Shown: positions 13,339 to 22,253 of the stretch, one piece after another
Position numbering within the stretch: the first letter of the stretch is position 1
Layout of the letters: each line of letters begins with the position of its first letter
Source: a virus
Strand: one strand, 5' to 3'
IMG/VR virus record: IMGVR_UViG_3300036846_000690
Coordinates: 1 to 44,848 of that record
Length of the DNA stretch: 44,848 bases
The notes under the pieces: model-generated
The model's database searches: none
Seen by the model: the letters and a program-made list of their open reading frames with translations, nothing else
What the model was told of the DNA's origin: nothing
Made by a program: the position numbers and the translations under genes

Positions 13339-14873
13339 GCACTCGTGAGGTATCACTTGCCTACGACCCGAACCCGAAGCAGGGTGAGTTTCATGGTATG
13401 GCCGCTAAGTACAGAGGCTTCTGTGGTGGGTGGGGTAACGGCAAGACCACAGCGGGGTGTGTGGAGACGTTCGTGCGTCTGATGGAGTTCCCGAACACCG
13501 AGTGTATCATCGCCCGCAAGACTCGGCCGGAGCTCAAGTCTACCACTTGGCAGATGTGGGTGCACGGCGACACGCAACCGCATGGGTGGCATGGGGTGCC
13601 TAAGGAGTGTATTCGGCTCTATAACAAGTCCGACCTCTACATGGAGCTTATCAACGGTTCCCGTATCCATGGCATTCCGCTCGACGACCCGAAGAAGATT
13701 GAGAACTACAACCTCGGATTCTTCTGGATCGATCAGGCGGAGGAGATAGAGGAGGACATTTTCCTCAAGTTTCACGGCCGTCTTCGTCAGCATGAGGCAC
13801 CACGTGAGGGACTGCTTACATTCAACCCGAACGGACACAACTGGCTGTGGCAGCGATTCATCAATCCCCATCGGCTGGACAGTTATGAGCGCCGATATAG
13901 TTGTGTCGAGGCTACGCCGTTCGACAACCCGAACCTGCCGGAGGACTACCTGGAGCAGTTTGAGAACCTGCCCAAGCATTGGTATGATCGCTTTGTCATG
14001 GGGTCTCATGAGGTGTTCGTTGGACAGATTTTCGTGGACTTCAATCCCAGCGTACATCTCATCAAGCCGTTTAGGATCCCCAGCACGTGGGAGCGATGGC
14101 AGTGTTACGATCCTGGTATCCGACACGAAGGCGCACTCTCGTGGTTGGCTCGTGACCCAGCGGGCAACGCCTACTACTACCGAGAGGTGTTGGAGACCGG
14201 CCAGGACGTTTCCTGGTGGGCTGCTACGTGTTTCGAGGAGGAGCACCTCGATGATTGGGGCGGCGCCGATGAAGACATCTGGCGCCGACTCGTTGGGCGG
14301 GAGGCGATGATACGTACCCAAACTGATGGTCGGACTGTACTCGATCTGATGAACGACTACGGATGGTATCCGGAGTTCGCTGATCGGGATCCGAGTGCTC
14401 GCATCTCTCGGATTACCGAGTACCTCCGTCCGCAGCTTGGTCATCGCCACCCGTTCGGCGAGGAATCTATGCCGATCTACTCTAAGGAGGAGCCGGACAA
14501 GCTGTTGGGTCATGGCAGCCCGCGCCTCTACATCTTCGATGACTGTGATAAGATGCGGGACTACCTGCCGCAGTATCGTTGGCGGCCGCAGCGCAATAAC
14601 TTCACCGAAGAAGACAGCGCTGAGAAGCCGCGTAAGAAGGACGATCACAACATCGACAATCTCGGGCATATCCTCGTGGCGATGGACGATAGCCTGCCTG
14701 AGTCGACGAGCGCGTCGTTCACTGACGCTGTGGGCATTGTCAACAGGTCAGCTCAGAACGAGGCTCGTGAGCTGGACGAGCACTTTGAGGCGGAGCTTGC
14801 CGCTGCCATGATGAGTGCGCCGTACACCGGGCCGAATAGATCACTACGACGAATGCAGGAGGCGAGTCGCTGA
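13335..14873 (+). CDS. terL: Terminase large subunit
   Basis: 512 residues, the usual size. The ATPase carries Walker A GGWGNGKTT (31-39), Walker B FFWIDQAEE (129-137) and the coupling motif LLTFNPNG (160-167). The C-terminal RNase H-like nuclease begins around QCYDPGIRHEG (257-267) and its later acidic residues include VAMDDS near the C-terminus. The enzyme cuts concatemeric DNA and pumps it into the prohead through the portal encoded 0.8 kb downstream. It starts inside the previous stop (ATGA) and ends in TGATG shared with the next gene, so expression is coupled. Confidence 0.95.
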   Translation: MSTREVSLAYDPNPKQGEFHGMAAKYRGFCGGWGNGKTTAGCVETFVRLMEFPNTECIIARKTRPELKSTTWQMWVHGDTQPHGWHGVPKECIRLYNKSDLYMELINGSRIHGIPLDDPKKIENYNLGFFWIDQAEEIEEDIFLKFHGRLRQHEAPREGLLTFNPNGHNWLWQRFINPHRLDSYERRYSCVEATPFDNPNLPEDYLEQFENLPKHWYDRFVMGSHEVFVGQIFVDFNPSVHLIKPFRIPSTWERWQCYDPGIRHEGALSWLARDPAGNAYYYREVLETGQDVSWWAATCFEEEHLDDWGGADEDIWRRLVGREAMIRTQTDGRTVLDLMNDYGWYPEFADRDPSARISRITEYLRPQLGHRHPFGEESMPIYSKEEPDKLLGHGSPRLYIFDDCDKMRDYLPQYRWRPQRNNFTEEDSAEKPRKKDDHNIDNLGHILVAMDDSLPESTSASFTDAVGIVNRSAQNEARELDEHFEAELAAAMMSAPYTGPNRSLRRMQEASR

Positions 14874-15199
14874 TGCACTTGGTGGAGACAATGACAATGG
14901 CGCCGAACACCTGTATGCTGTGCGGGCGTGGCAATACGCCAGACGGTAGGACAGGGCAGGTTGGCCCCTTTATCGACCTGGGACTGGACTATAACTGGGG
15001 CGATTCTGGGTACTTCTGTGAGGACTGTGGCGGCAAGGTGGGAGCGATTTTGGGGTGGATTTCGCCGCAGACGAAGAAGGACTTGGACGCTCAGATCAAG
15101 GGTTTGAGGCGCAAGATCCATGACCTGGAGGGTGAGATTGACATGCGCCGCACACGTGAGCGCACTGAGCTGCGAAGGGCGAGGGCGGTTCGGTCGTAA
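14873..15199 (+). CDS. Zinc-ribbon plus coiled-coil protein, 108 aa
   Basis: ATG 14873 overlaps the terL stop. CMLCGRG (residues 14-20) and CEDCGG (about 49-54) form a classic four-Cys zinc ribbon, followed by a charged helical stretch (DAQIKGLRRKIHDLEGEIDMRR) likely to be coiled-coil. Function unknown; its place between terminase and portal suggests a DNA-packaging accessory. Confidence 0.75.
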   Translation: MHLVETMTMAPNTCMLCGRGNTPDGRTGQVGPFIDLGLDYNWGDSGYFCEDCGGKVGAILGWISPQTKKDLDAQIKGLRRKIHDLEGEIDMRRTRERTELRRARAVRS

Positions 15200-15639
15200 T
15201 GCTTTGGGCTGCTCTAATAGTGGGCGCGATCATTGTGATCGTATCCCTGACGGTGCTGGGTCTGATCGCTTTGAAAGCGCTTTCAAGCGCCGCAGAAGTG
15301 AGCCGCGTGTTCGGTGACGCGCATCAAGCGACACTAATGTCTCTCGAGCGGACCCATGACCGCAATATCAAGCAGAATGACGGGGTCCTTGATCGCTTCA
15401 TGGCTCTGGATTTCTCGGTCTTCAAGGCGTATCAGAGCGCTGAGATTGCTGAGGAGGGCGGCTTTATCGACCCGAACGAGGGTGAAGAGGAGGGTTCGTC
15501 GCGTACTTACATCGGTGATGGGCGCTATATCGATCACTCCACAGCTGTGGCGGATCGTCTGAAGGCTTTGGCCAACGAGGAGGCGTTGATGGCTGAGGAC
15601 TTTGACGATGAGTTCATCGCGCGAGAGGATGCCAGGTGA
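15199..15639 (+). CDS. Membrane-anchored hypothetical protein, 146 aa
   Basis: Not recognised. ATG 15199 overlaps the previous TAA. One strong N-terminal span (about residues 2-28, AALIVGAIIVIVSLTVLGLIAL), then a soluble acidic domain with EGEEEGSS and DHSTAVADRLKALA. An inner-membrane or virion-associated role is possible. Confidence 0.7.
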   Translation: MLWAALIVGAIIVIVSLTVLGLIALKALSSAAEVSRVFGDAHQATLMSLERTHDRNIKQNDGVLDRFMALDFSVFKAYQSAEIAEEGGFIDPNEGEEEGSSRTYIGDGRYIDHSTAVADRLKALANEEALMAEDFDDEFIAREDAR

Positions 15640-17837
15640 GAATCGGCGAGGCGAAATCACAGACTGATCTATTGGCTGCCCTCAAGACGGCGCGTGACTA
15701 TCGCGCTATGCTTCGCCGTCCGCACGAGGTGATGTGGTGGAACAATATCGCCATGGTTTCGGGCGACCATCACGCGCAGTACGATCCCAACAAGGCGCTG
15801 TTCGAGGATCGCGATCCCAACTGGACGCTCGCCATGAGCTCTAAAAAGCCGCGTATCGTGGTGAACCATAGCTTGAGCGTTGCGCGTACTGAGCTGTCTA
15901 AGCTCTCGAAGAGTCGTCCGATCATGGACGTGATTGCCAACAGTGATGCGCCTGAGGACATAGCTGCCACGAAGGTGGCGAAGAGCGCGCTTGACTATGC
16001 TGAGTGGAAGTTCAAGCTCCAGAAGCTGCGCCGTGCTGCCTGGTGGTGGATGTTCAACTGCGGTGTCGGGGCCGTCTACTGTGGTTGGGATCACCTCGAC
16101 GACAGTGCGGGCACGTTCAAGTTTCTCATTGACCCTGAGACGAATGAAGCGACGTTCAGTCCTACCCGTCACAAAGAGATCCAGCAGATGGTGGATGATG
16201 GTGACCTCGAGGAGCTGCCGACGGATGAGTATCCGCTGGGTGAGATTGAGTACAAGGTGTACTCGCCCTTCCAGCTGTACCCTGATCCGGCAGCGCTTGA
16301 CTTCCAGGAGATCAATGACCTCATTACCACAGAGGTGGTGGATATCGATGTGCTTATCGGCATGTACGGCAAGCCGGCAACACGTCTGAATCCTGAGGAG
16401 ACTCACCTGGGTACCATGGAGAAGTTGATGATGGACCGAGTTGGTGCGGTCAATCCTGTGTATGACTCCTACGACAAGGATGGGTGCTATGTCCATTCTT
16501 ACTGGCTATCGCCCGACTACTTCCGTGGCAATCCGTTCCTCAAGAACGGTGTCTTTTTCCGGTGGGCTCAAGATGTGGTGCTCGACATCTCGCCTGCATT
16601 CCCGTTCCAGGATGGGCGGATACCGTTCTCCTTCTACGAACACATTCCCAGCACTACGAGTATCTGGCCTGACACCAACATCAACCAGATCCGGGGTCTG
16701 AATCTGGAGGTCGATAAGACCACGTCGCAGCTGATCGAGGGCAAGGACTTCATGTCCAATCCCATGTGGTTGCTGGCGACGCAGCACAAGATCAAGGGAG
16801 AGATCCGTAACGTTGCAGGAGGCATGGTTCGATATGTCCATGTGCCAAACATTCCGCCACCCCAGCCAGTTCAGGGGCTTACCCTACCGCCCGCGATTGA
16901 CAACCTCCTGGCCGGGCTCCGCGAGCAGATCCTCGACGTATCTGGTCAGTCTGAAGTATCGAGGGGTAATGTGCCAACAGGGGTGCGTTCAGGCGTGGCC
17001 GTCGCCTATCTGCAGGAGGAGGACGACACGAAACTCGGCCCCACCATTGAGAACGCTGAGATGGCTACAGCACTCCTCGGTTCGCTCACGCTCAGCCGAT
17101 TCGGTCAGTTCTACACTGTGAACCGAATCATCCGCTGGAAGAAGGACACGACCAAGTTCGATGCCATCAAGTTCAAGGGTGCTGACCTGAAGAACAACAC
17201 TGACGTTGTGACTCAGGAGGGCAGCGCGATGCCTAAGAGTAAGGCTGCGCGCCAGCAGTATACCCTCGAGCTCGTACAGTTGGGCGTCCTCACCGATCCC
17301 AAGGAGATCAAGGAAGAGCTTGATTTGGGTGCGGGTGAGCCCGATAACAACGACAAGAACATTGCGCAGGCCGACCGTGAGAACGATATCATGATGTACG
17401 GCCAGCAGCTGGGCATGTTCAAGATCCCCGATGGCAACGATCAGGCTGAGATGGACAAGATGGTTTCGGCTGCTGTGCCGGTGAAGGCGTGGATGAATCA
17501 CCAGCTGCACATCGACCGCCATACGTCGAGGATGATGGACGAAGACTTTGACAAACTGCAGGTGTCTCACCCGGGCATTGTGCGGCTGTTCGACGAGCAT
17601 ATCGCCTTGCATCAGCAGATGCTGCAACAGCAGCAACAGCAGGCCATGCAGATGCAGCAAGCCGCTAAGGGCGCCCCAGGTGAAGTCGGTGGGACACCTG
17701 CAGGACAGCAGGCGCTACCTGGCAACATCAACGAGAGCAGATCTGTGACCGCAGTACCGGACGTGATTGGCGGTGGCATGACGCAGCTTGACGCGCGAAT
17801 GGTCCGCCAGCATGGTGGTACGCAGGGCGGTCGTTAG
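15636..17837 (+). CDS. Portal protein
   Basis: 733 residues from GTG 15636 (GTGA overlap with the previous stop). Length, composition and position directly after terL identify the portal of a podovirus-type phage. Recognisable portal features are SKLSKSRPIMDVIANS near residue 86-101, the tryptophan-rich RRAAWWWMFNCGVGA segment and LDVSGQSEVSRGNVPTGVRSG near the middle, the latter typical of the large P22/T7-like portal group. The C-terminus is a Gln-rich coiled segment (MLQQQQQQ) followed by Gly/Pro-rich sequence, as in portals with a barrel or crown extension. The dodecamer forms the DNA gate and binds the adaptor encoded at 22705. Confidence 0.88.
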   Translation: MRIGEAKSQTDLLAALKTARDYRAMLRRPHEVMWWNNIAMVSGDHHAQYDPNKALFEDRDPNWTLAMSSKKPRIVVNHSLSVARTELSKLSKSRPIMDVIANSDAPEDIAATKVAKSALDYAEWKFKLQKLRRAAWWWMFNCGVGAVYCGWDHLDDSAGTFKFLIDPETNEATFSPTRHKEIQQMVDDGDLEELPTDEYPLGEIEYKVYSPFQLYPDPAALDFQEINDLITTEVVDIDVLIGMYGKPATRLNPEETHLGTMEKLMMDRVGAVNPVYDSYDKDGCYVHSYWLSPDYFRGNPFLKNGVFFRWAQDVVLDISPAFPFQDGRIPFSFYEHIPSTTSIWPDTNINQIRGLNLEVDKTTSQLIEGKDFMSNPMWLLATQHKIKGEIRNVAGGMVRYVHVPNIPPPQPVQGLTLPPAIDNLLAGLREQILDVSGQSEVSRGNVPTGVRSGVAVAYLQEEDDTKLGPTIENAEMATALLGSLTLSRFGQFYTVNRIIRWKKDTTKFDAIKFKGADLKNNTDVVTQEGSAMPKSKAARQQYTLELVQLGVLTDPKEIKEELDLGAGEPDNNDKNIAQADRENDIMMYGQQLGMFKIPDGNDQAEMDKMVSAAVPVKAWMNHQLHIDRHTSRMMDEDFDKLQVSHPGIVRLFDEHIALHQQMLQQQQQQAMQMQQAAKGAPGEVGGTPAGQQALPGNINESRSVTAVPDVIGGGMTQLDARMVRQHGGTQGGR

Positions 17838-17866
17838 GTATCCACTAAACACGCGAGAGGAGGTAT

Positions 17867-18433
17867 ATGTCAACCGAAGTTACATTCACAACCGAAGAGC
17901 TGCAGGCCATGAACCGGTCGGAGCTCGATACGGTCGCCGAGGCGAGGGGCCTCGATCCCGCCGACTACAGCAACAAGACCGACGAGATCACTGCCATCGA
18001 GGAGGCGCAGGCCGATCAGACAACCAGCGACGACGACGAGATCACCTCCACTGAGGTCGCGACTACCGACTCAGGCGAAGTCGAGCCAGCTGACTACGCC
18101 ACCGGGGGCGAGACGAGGGAAGTCGATATCGCTGATATCCCCGAGGAGGACAACCCCGACGAGCACGTGCTCCTGTCCGCTGAGTCCTGGGTTATCCTGG
18201 GCGAGTACGAGAGCGTGCCCGACTGGGCAGTGGGCAAGCCCGCCGCTGTCATGAGCGCGCCCATCTCCAAGAAGGTCGACGACAACGGCACAGAGCTGTA
18301 CGACTACACCGCTCCGGATGCGGTCATCACGGTCCGCGAGCGGTCGCAGGGTGCCACGTTCAGCGTGCCGCTCGACACGGTGCAGGAGGTCTATCCGGTC
18401 GGTGGCCGATCCACTGTGGTCAACTTCCCGTGA
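17867..18433 (+). CDS. Hypothetical structural protein with SAP/HeH-like N-terminus, 188 aa
   Basis: ATG 17867 with GAGGAGG three bases upstream. The first 35 residues (EELQAMNRSELDTVAEARGL) fit the helix-extended-loop-helix pattern of SAP/HeH domains. The middle is acidic and disordered. The C-terminal part (ESWVILGEYESVPDWAVG) looks beta-rich. Between portal and scaffold, so probably a minor virion or assembly protein. Confidence 0.65.
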   Translation: MSTEVTFTTEELQAMNRSELDTVAEARGLDPADYSNKTDEITAIEEAQADQTTSDDDEITSTEVATTDSGEVEPADYATGGETREVDIADIPEEDNPDEHVLLSAESWVILGEYESVPDWAVGKPAAVMSAPISKKVDDNGTELYDYTAPDAVITVRERSQGATFSVPLDTVQEVYPVGGRSTVVNFP

Positions 18434-18720
18434 GCGGCAATCTCCACAACGCCAACAACGCTCTGAAGTTCCTCGAAGGGAAGGGGATTGACACTAGCGC
18501 AGGGCGCATGTTCCTCGCTAGCGATGTGGAGGCAGCGATGGACATGGCGTTCGACAGCAAGCTCGAAGCGGCTACAGCGCCGAAGCCGAAGACGATGGCG
18601 CAAGCAAAGCGAATGGTCCGCCAGGACGATGAGCTGATGGCACAAATGAAGGGCGGTCGCAGTTCTGAAATCGCGGGCGCCGCAATCTCTGCCGGTCCCG
18701 ATCCGCTGTCGAGAGCGTAA
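18430..18720 (+). CDS. Hypothetical protein, 96 aa
   Basis: Not recognised. GTG 18430 overlaps the previous stop (GTGA). Predominantly helical, with a charged C-terminal half (MAQAKRMVRQDDELMAQMKG). Likely an assembly or scaffolding accessory given its neighbours. Confidence 0.6.
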   Translation: MSGNLHNANNALKFLEGKGIDTSAGRMFLASDVEAAMDMAFDSKLEAATAPKPKTMAQAKRMVRQDDELMAQMKGGRSSEIAGAAISAGPDPLSRA

Positions 18721-18743
18721 AGCGTAGGACCAGAAGGAGAATC

Positions 18744-19661
18744 ATGAGTTCAGGGGCAGATCTAACGGCTGAGGTTCGTAGGCGGATGGCGGAAGATGGA
18801 GTCGATATGTCTGCCACAGTGCCCGTGAACGATCAGTCTGGGAGCCCAGTACAGGGTACCGGAGGAGAGCAGACGTCCACCCCAACCCCGACCACTTCAC
18901 CCGCGGGGGTGTCAAACACCGACGGTCAGCAGCAGGGTGGGCCGCCTGAAACGATCCCGTACTCGAGGTTTACGGAGGTAAATGGCCGTCTCCAGGAGCT
19001 GAAGCCTTACGAGGTTCTTCAGCAAATGGGGATCGATCCGGACTCCGCGGTTCGATTGGTTTCCTTTGAACAAGCCTATATGGAGGACCCACGCGGTACG
19101 TTGTCATCCCTCATCGACCAGCAGTCCGACTTGCCCGAGACGCAGAAGACCGCCTTGAAGGCTCTCCTGAGCACGAGCGAATCTGCGTCGGACGGTGCGG
19201 GACCTAAGGACGGCGAGGAGGGCGACACCGTGAAGCTCCCTGCAGAGGCTTCGGAAGCGCTGGATTACGTTCGTGAACTCAAGCGCGAGCGCGAGGACGC
19301 GAACTCACAACAGCGGCTTCAGTACATCGAAAACCACTGGCGACAGCAGGATGAGCAGGATGGCATCAAGGCTTCTGACCGGCAACGTCTTCTCTACATT
19401 CAGAGCGCCGCTGGGTCTGATCAGCAGTTCAAGACCCTCGAGGATCTTTCGGATGCAGCGAGGGCAATGTTCTTGGAGGACCAGGATGTCAATCTGGGTG
19501 CTGCTGTGCAACATCGAGGAACGGGAACGCCCCGAACGGTACCCTCTAGTGGGCTTCCGGGTACGCCCCCTCTCGTGCCGAAGAGCATGAAGGAGGCCCG
19601 GCAGTTGATTGAGGCAGATATCAAGGCGGGTCGTTTCCCCGATCTGCAACCGGGAGGTTAG
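18744..19661 (+). CDS. Probable scaffolding protein
   Basis: 305 residues, ATG 18744 with AGAAGGAG upstream. Highly charged, helix-rich and low in aromatic residues, with a Pro/Thr/Gln-rich N-terminal third, the motif YSRFTEVNGRLQEL (about residues 73-86) that is frequent in phage scaffolds, a long charged helix (EALDYVRELKREREDANSQQRLQYI) and a C-terminal basic segment (KSMKEARQLIEADI) that could contact the coat. It directly precedes decoration-like and capsid genes, the usual order. Scaffolds shape the prohead and leave before DNA packaging. Confidence 0.8.
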   Translation: MSSGADLTAEVRRRMAEDGVDMSATVPVNDQSGSPVQGTGGEQTSTPTPTTSPAGVSNTDGQQQGGPPETIPYSRFTEVNGRLQELKPYEVLQQMGIDPDSAVRLVSFEQAYMEDPRGTLSSLIDQQSDLPETQKTALKALLSTSESASDGAGPKDGEEGDTVKLPAEASEALDYVRELKREREDANSQQRLQYIENHWRQQDEQDGIKASDRQRLLYIQSAAGSDQQFKTLEDLSDAARAMFLEDQDVNLGAAVQHRGTGTPRTVPSSGLPGTPPLVPKSMKEARQLIEADIKAGRFPDLQPGG

Positions 19662-19665
19662 AGAA

Positions 19666-20016
19666 ATGGGAAACTGTGTCGTCCAGGATGAAGGTGCTAC
19701 TCTGCCTGGGGCGGCGAAACCCGCACGGACGGTTCTCGGAGACCGTCGTGCAGCTTTCATCGATGTACAGATGAGTGCCGCCTACGCTGCAGGTGGAGAT
19801 ACGCTCGATCTTTCGGGTATCTTCAAGCTGGGCGTCGACTTCTGTGATATCGAGGCTGTCACGGTGGGGGCAACATCGTATCGCCCCGAGTACGTCCGAG
19901 GGACAACGCCGGCCAACGGCAAGCTCAAGGTCTACAGCGGTGTGGGCGCTGGTAACGCTGAGGCAGCAGGTGACCTCCACACGGTCACATTCCGAGTCAT
20001 GGCAATCGGTAAGTGA
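19666..20016 (+). CDS. Probable head decoration protein, 116 aa
   Basis: Start at ATG 19666 with GGGAGG upstream; the longer frame lies within the scaffold gene. A small beta-rich protein (FIDVQMSAAYAAGGDTLDLSG, LHTVTFRVMAIGK) directly before the capsid gene, matching the place and size of decoration proteins that stabilise expanded heads. The call is by position and fold pattern, not by motif. Confidence 0.65.
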   Translation: MGNCVVQDEGATLPGAAKPARTVLGDRRAAFIDVQMSAAYAAGGDTLDLSGIFKLGVDFCDIEAVTVGATSYRPEYVRGTTPANGKLKVYSGVGAGNAEAAGDLHTVTFRVMAIGK

Positions 20017-20345
20017 CTATGGCTAGTAATCACCCACAGGTTGTTCGTCATAGGAAGCGAATGGGGTCCGACCCCGTGTATGCAGAGAAATACCGTATAC
20101 GGGCTAGGAGGTTGAAGTACAAGCGGAAGTACGGTATCTCTGAGGAGATCCGCGACCAGATGGCCGCAGATCAGGGGTATCGTTGTTTGGTCTGCAAGCA
20201 GAAAGCTCCCCTGTGCGTCGATCACGACCACGAGTCAGGTGTAGTCAGGGGCTTGCTGTGCAAGCAGTGCAATACTGGCATCGGCATGTTCAGGGACAAC
20301 CCTGTTCTCTTGAATCATGCCATCAAATACCTGATGGGGAGGTGA
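20013..20345 (+). CDS. Recombination endonuclease VII-like nuclease
   Basis: 110 residues (GTG 20013; ATG 20019 is an alternative). The C-terminal half has the Endonuclease VII zinc and catalytic pattern: CLVC (58-61), VDHDHESG (69-76) and LLCKQCN (81-87). The family resolves branched DNA or acts as a free-standing homing-like nuclease. Its insertion between decoration and capsid genes, with a GTGA overlap with the former, looks like a nuclease gene that invaded the structural operon. A packaging role, trimming branched concatemers like T4 gp49, is the alternative. Confidence 0.85.
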   Translation: MTMASNHPQVVRHRKRMGSDPVYAEKYRIRARRLKYKRKYGISEEIRDQMAADQGYRCLVCKQKAPLCVDHDHESGVVRGLLCKQCNTGIGMFRDNPVLLNHAIKYLMGR

Positions 20346-20348
20346 GAG

Positions 20349-21644
20349 GTGGCAACTCAGACTACTACAAGTGCTGACCAGATCCTGCAGAACTATTATC
20401 TACCGGTGGTACGGGAGATGTTGAACCAGCGTGCCATCCTGCTCTTCGGCTACTCGCCGGCGGAGCTAGAGGCTGGCTCGGGCACGATGAACGCCACGAT
20501 GGGCGAGACGATGAACTACTCCGGCATCTCGAAGGATGCGGAGATCGTCGAGTTCGCCGGTCGCCAGTGGGTCATCGCTGTCCACACGGGCCGCAACGAG
20601 TCGGGTACGGCACGCGCCGAGGGTGGCGTCCTGCCGGTGCCTGGCATCCAGAGCTGGAACGACCTGATCGACAAGGTCAAGAAGCTCTACAAGACCATCC
20701 AGCTGTCGGGCTTCTCGATGGAAGTCACGGAGCGGTCGGTCGGGGCGTATCTGCGCCTGCTCGAAGGCGAGACCGTCGGTGCGGTGAACGACCTTCGCAA
20801 GGACATGAACCGCCAGGGGTTCGGGGATTCCTCGGGCATTCTGGCGAACATCACCGCGAAGGGTACCAACACCATCACCGTCGACTCGCTGCAGTACCTG
20901 CGCGTGGGCATGTTCATCGACTTCATGAACTACGCCACGCTTGCTGTGGTCGGCACGCCGAACGTGCAGATCACGGCCATCGCTCCCGCCACTCGTGTGG
21001 TGACCTATGGCGGAGCGGATCAGTCGTCGTCGATCACTGTGGGCACACACGTGCCTGTGGTGAACGGCAACGGTGGCCTCGAGCTCAACGGGCTCATCAA
21101 GATCACCCGGTCCGATCTGACGCAGAACTACGCGCTGCACGGCATCGACTCGTCGGTGGCCGGCAACGGGTGGTGGCAGGCGAACCAGGCGAACGGCAAC
21201 AACACCACCTTCGACGAGGACGTCGGGCAACTCTTGCTCGACCAGATCGGTGCTCGCGGGTGGGAGACCGAGTTGCTGTTGACGACTCGTGGTGTTCGGC
21301 GCCGCTACGTCAACACGCTCAAGGCGCAGAAGCGCTGGAACGACGCCAACGCCGGCACCATGCACGGCGGGTTCAAGTACATCGACTACAACGGGCTGCC
21401 CCTCGTCTTCGACGACGACTGCCCGAAGCAGTACATGTTCTTCCTGCGCCCCTCCGACCTCCTGTGGGTCCAGCTGAACGGCAACGACTTCCGCTGGATG
21501 AACAGGGATGGGGCGATCCTCAGGAAGGTCGAGACGACAGATCTCGATGCCTACAAGGCGACGCTCTACAAGTACTGCGACATGGGTTGCATGAGGCGCG
21601 AGGTTCAGGGCGTCATCTACAACCTGGCAGACGACATTCCGTAG
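20349..21644 (+). CDS. Major capsid protein (HK97-like fold)
   Basis: 431 residues from GTG 20349. The first gene after scaffold and decoration, of capsid length, with high GC third positions typical of highly expressed genes in this genome. GINITIAL features: LPVVREMLNQRAIL at the N-terminus, then RSVGAYLRLLEGE in the likely spine-helix region, GFGDSSGILANI in the P-domain, and LLTTRGVRRRYVN followed by FDDDCPKQYMFFL in the A-domain. No N-terminal delta domain is obvious, consistent with a separate scaffold. Strong codon bias makes long false frames on the antisense strand. Confidence 0.85.
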   Translation: MATQTTTSADQILQNYYLPVVREMLNQRAILLFGYSPAELEAGSGTMNATMGETMNYSGISKDAEIVEFAGRQWVIAVHTGRNESGTARAEGGVLPVPGIQSWNDLIDKVKKLYKTIQLSGFSMEVTERSVGAYLRLLEGETVGAVNDLRKDMNRQGFGDSSGILANITAKGTNTITVDSLQYLRVGMFIDFMNYATLAVVGTPNVQITAIAPATRVVTYGGADQSSSITVGTHVPVVNGNGGLELNGLIKITRSDLTQNYALHGIDSSVAGNGWWQANQANGNNTTFDEDVGQLLLDQIGARGWETELLLTTRGVRRRYVNTLKAQKRWNDANAGTMHGGFKYIDYNGLPLVFDDDCPKQYMFFLRPSDLLWVQLNGNDFRWMNRDGAILRKVETTDLDAYKATLYKYCDMGCMRREVQGVIYNLADDIP

Positions 21645-21666
21645 GCATCGTTCAAAGGAGGCACCA

Positions 21667-22197
21667 ATGACAGTAGTTGTCAGAGATGTCCGCAAGGTCG
21701 TGGTCATCGAATGGGACCTCGATCTTGTGGTCGGCAAGACCGCCTCAGTCCAGGCAGACGGCAAGGAGCTGCGCGTTGTCCCCAACAGGGGATACACGAA
21801 CGTCTTCTATCCGCTCGACTGGACGGGGTCGACCGACTTCACCATCAGGGGGTCCTCGCGAGGTGAAGACACAGGCACCATCGAGGTTTCGGGAGAAGAG
21901 GAGAGCTCGGGTCCAGACGAACCGATCATCCCGCCCGAGACCGAGACACCACCCGACGGAGGAGGTAACGTGGGTATCAGCAAGCACGATTTCATCGTGG
22001 TCAGCGATATGGGCGGCACTCCTCCGGGTTCACAGGCCAAGGAGTTCGTCGGTATCGCTCTGCAGGACAGCGCCGAGGTCGGCGACACGATCTCCGTGCA
22101 GGTCAACTGCGACGACGCAGAGAACGGCTTCGGCTGGGACACCGGCGTGTCAATCCAGTTCCTCAAGGATCTGGGAGAAGGAAAGGTAGGTGCGTAG
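21667..22197 (+). CDS. Two-domain head-associated protein with internal start, 176 aa
   Basis: ATG 21667 follows AAAGGAGGCACC. Residues 1-75 form a beta-rich domain (VVVIEWDLDLVVGK, STDFTIRG). A Glu/Pro/Gly linker (about 76-100) leads to a second beta-rich domain. A strong GGAGGAGG lies before an in-frame GTG at 21970 (residue 102), so a second 75-residue product starting with the C-terminal domain may be made. Position after the capsid gene suggests a head fibre or decoration protein. Family not recognised. Confidence 0.7.
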   Translation: MTVVVRDVRKVVVIEWDLDLVVGKTASVQADGKELRVVPNRGYTNVFYPLDWTGSTDFTIRGSSRGEDTGTIEVSGEEESSGPDEPIIPPETETPPDGGGNVGISKHDFIVVSDMGGTPPGSQAKEFVGIALQDSAEVGDTISVQVNCDDAENGFGWDTGVSIQFLKDLGEGKVGA

Positions 22198-22253
22198 CCG
22201 AGGAGCGTAGGACATAACGTCAAGCGTCAGACGGATCAAGGACTAGGTGAACG

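Noticed and set aside
13353-14669. 438-codon antisense frame opposite terL
   Set aside because: terL has all catalytic motifs in its own frame; the antisense product has no recognisable domain and no start signal.
20466-21797. Long antisense frame opposite the capsid gene (443 codons) and a 367-codon frame on the same strand at 20567-21670
   Set aside because: Both are shadows of the strong codon bias of the capsid gene: no ribosome-binding site, low-complexity Arg/His/Val-rich products.
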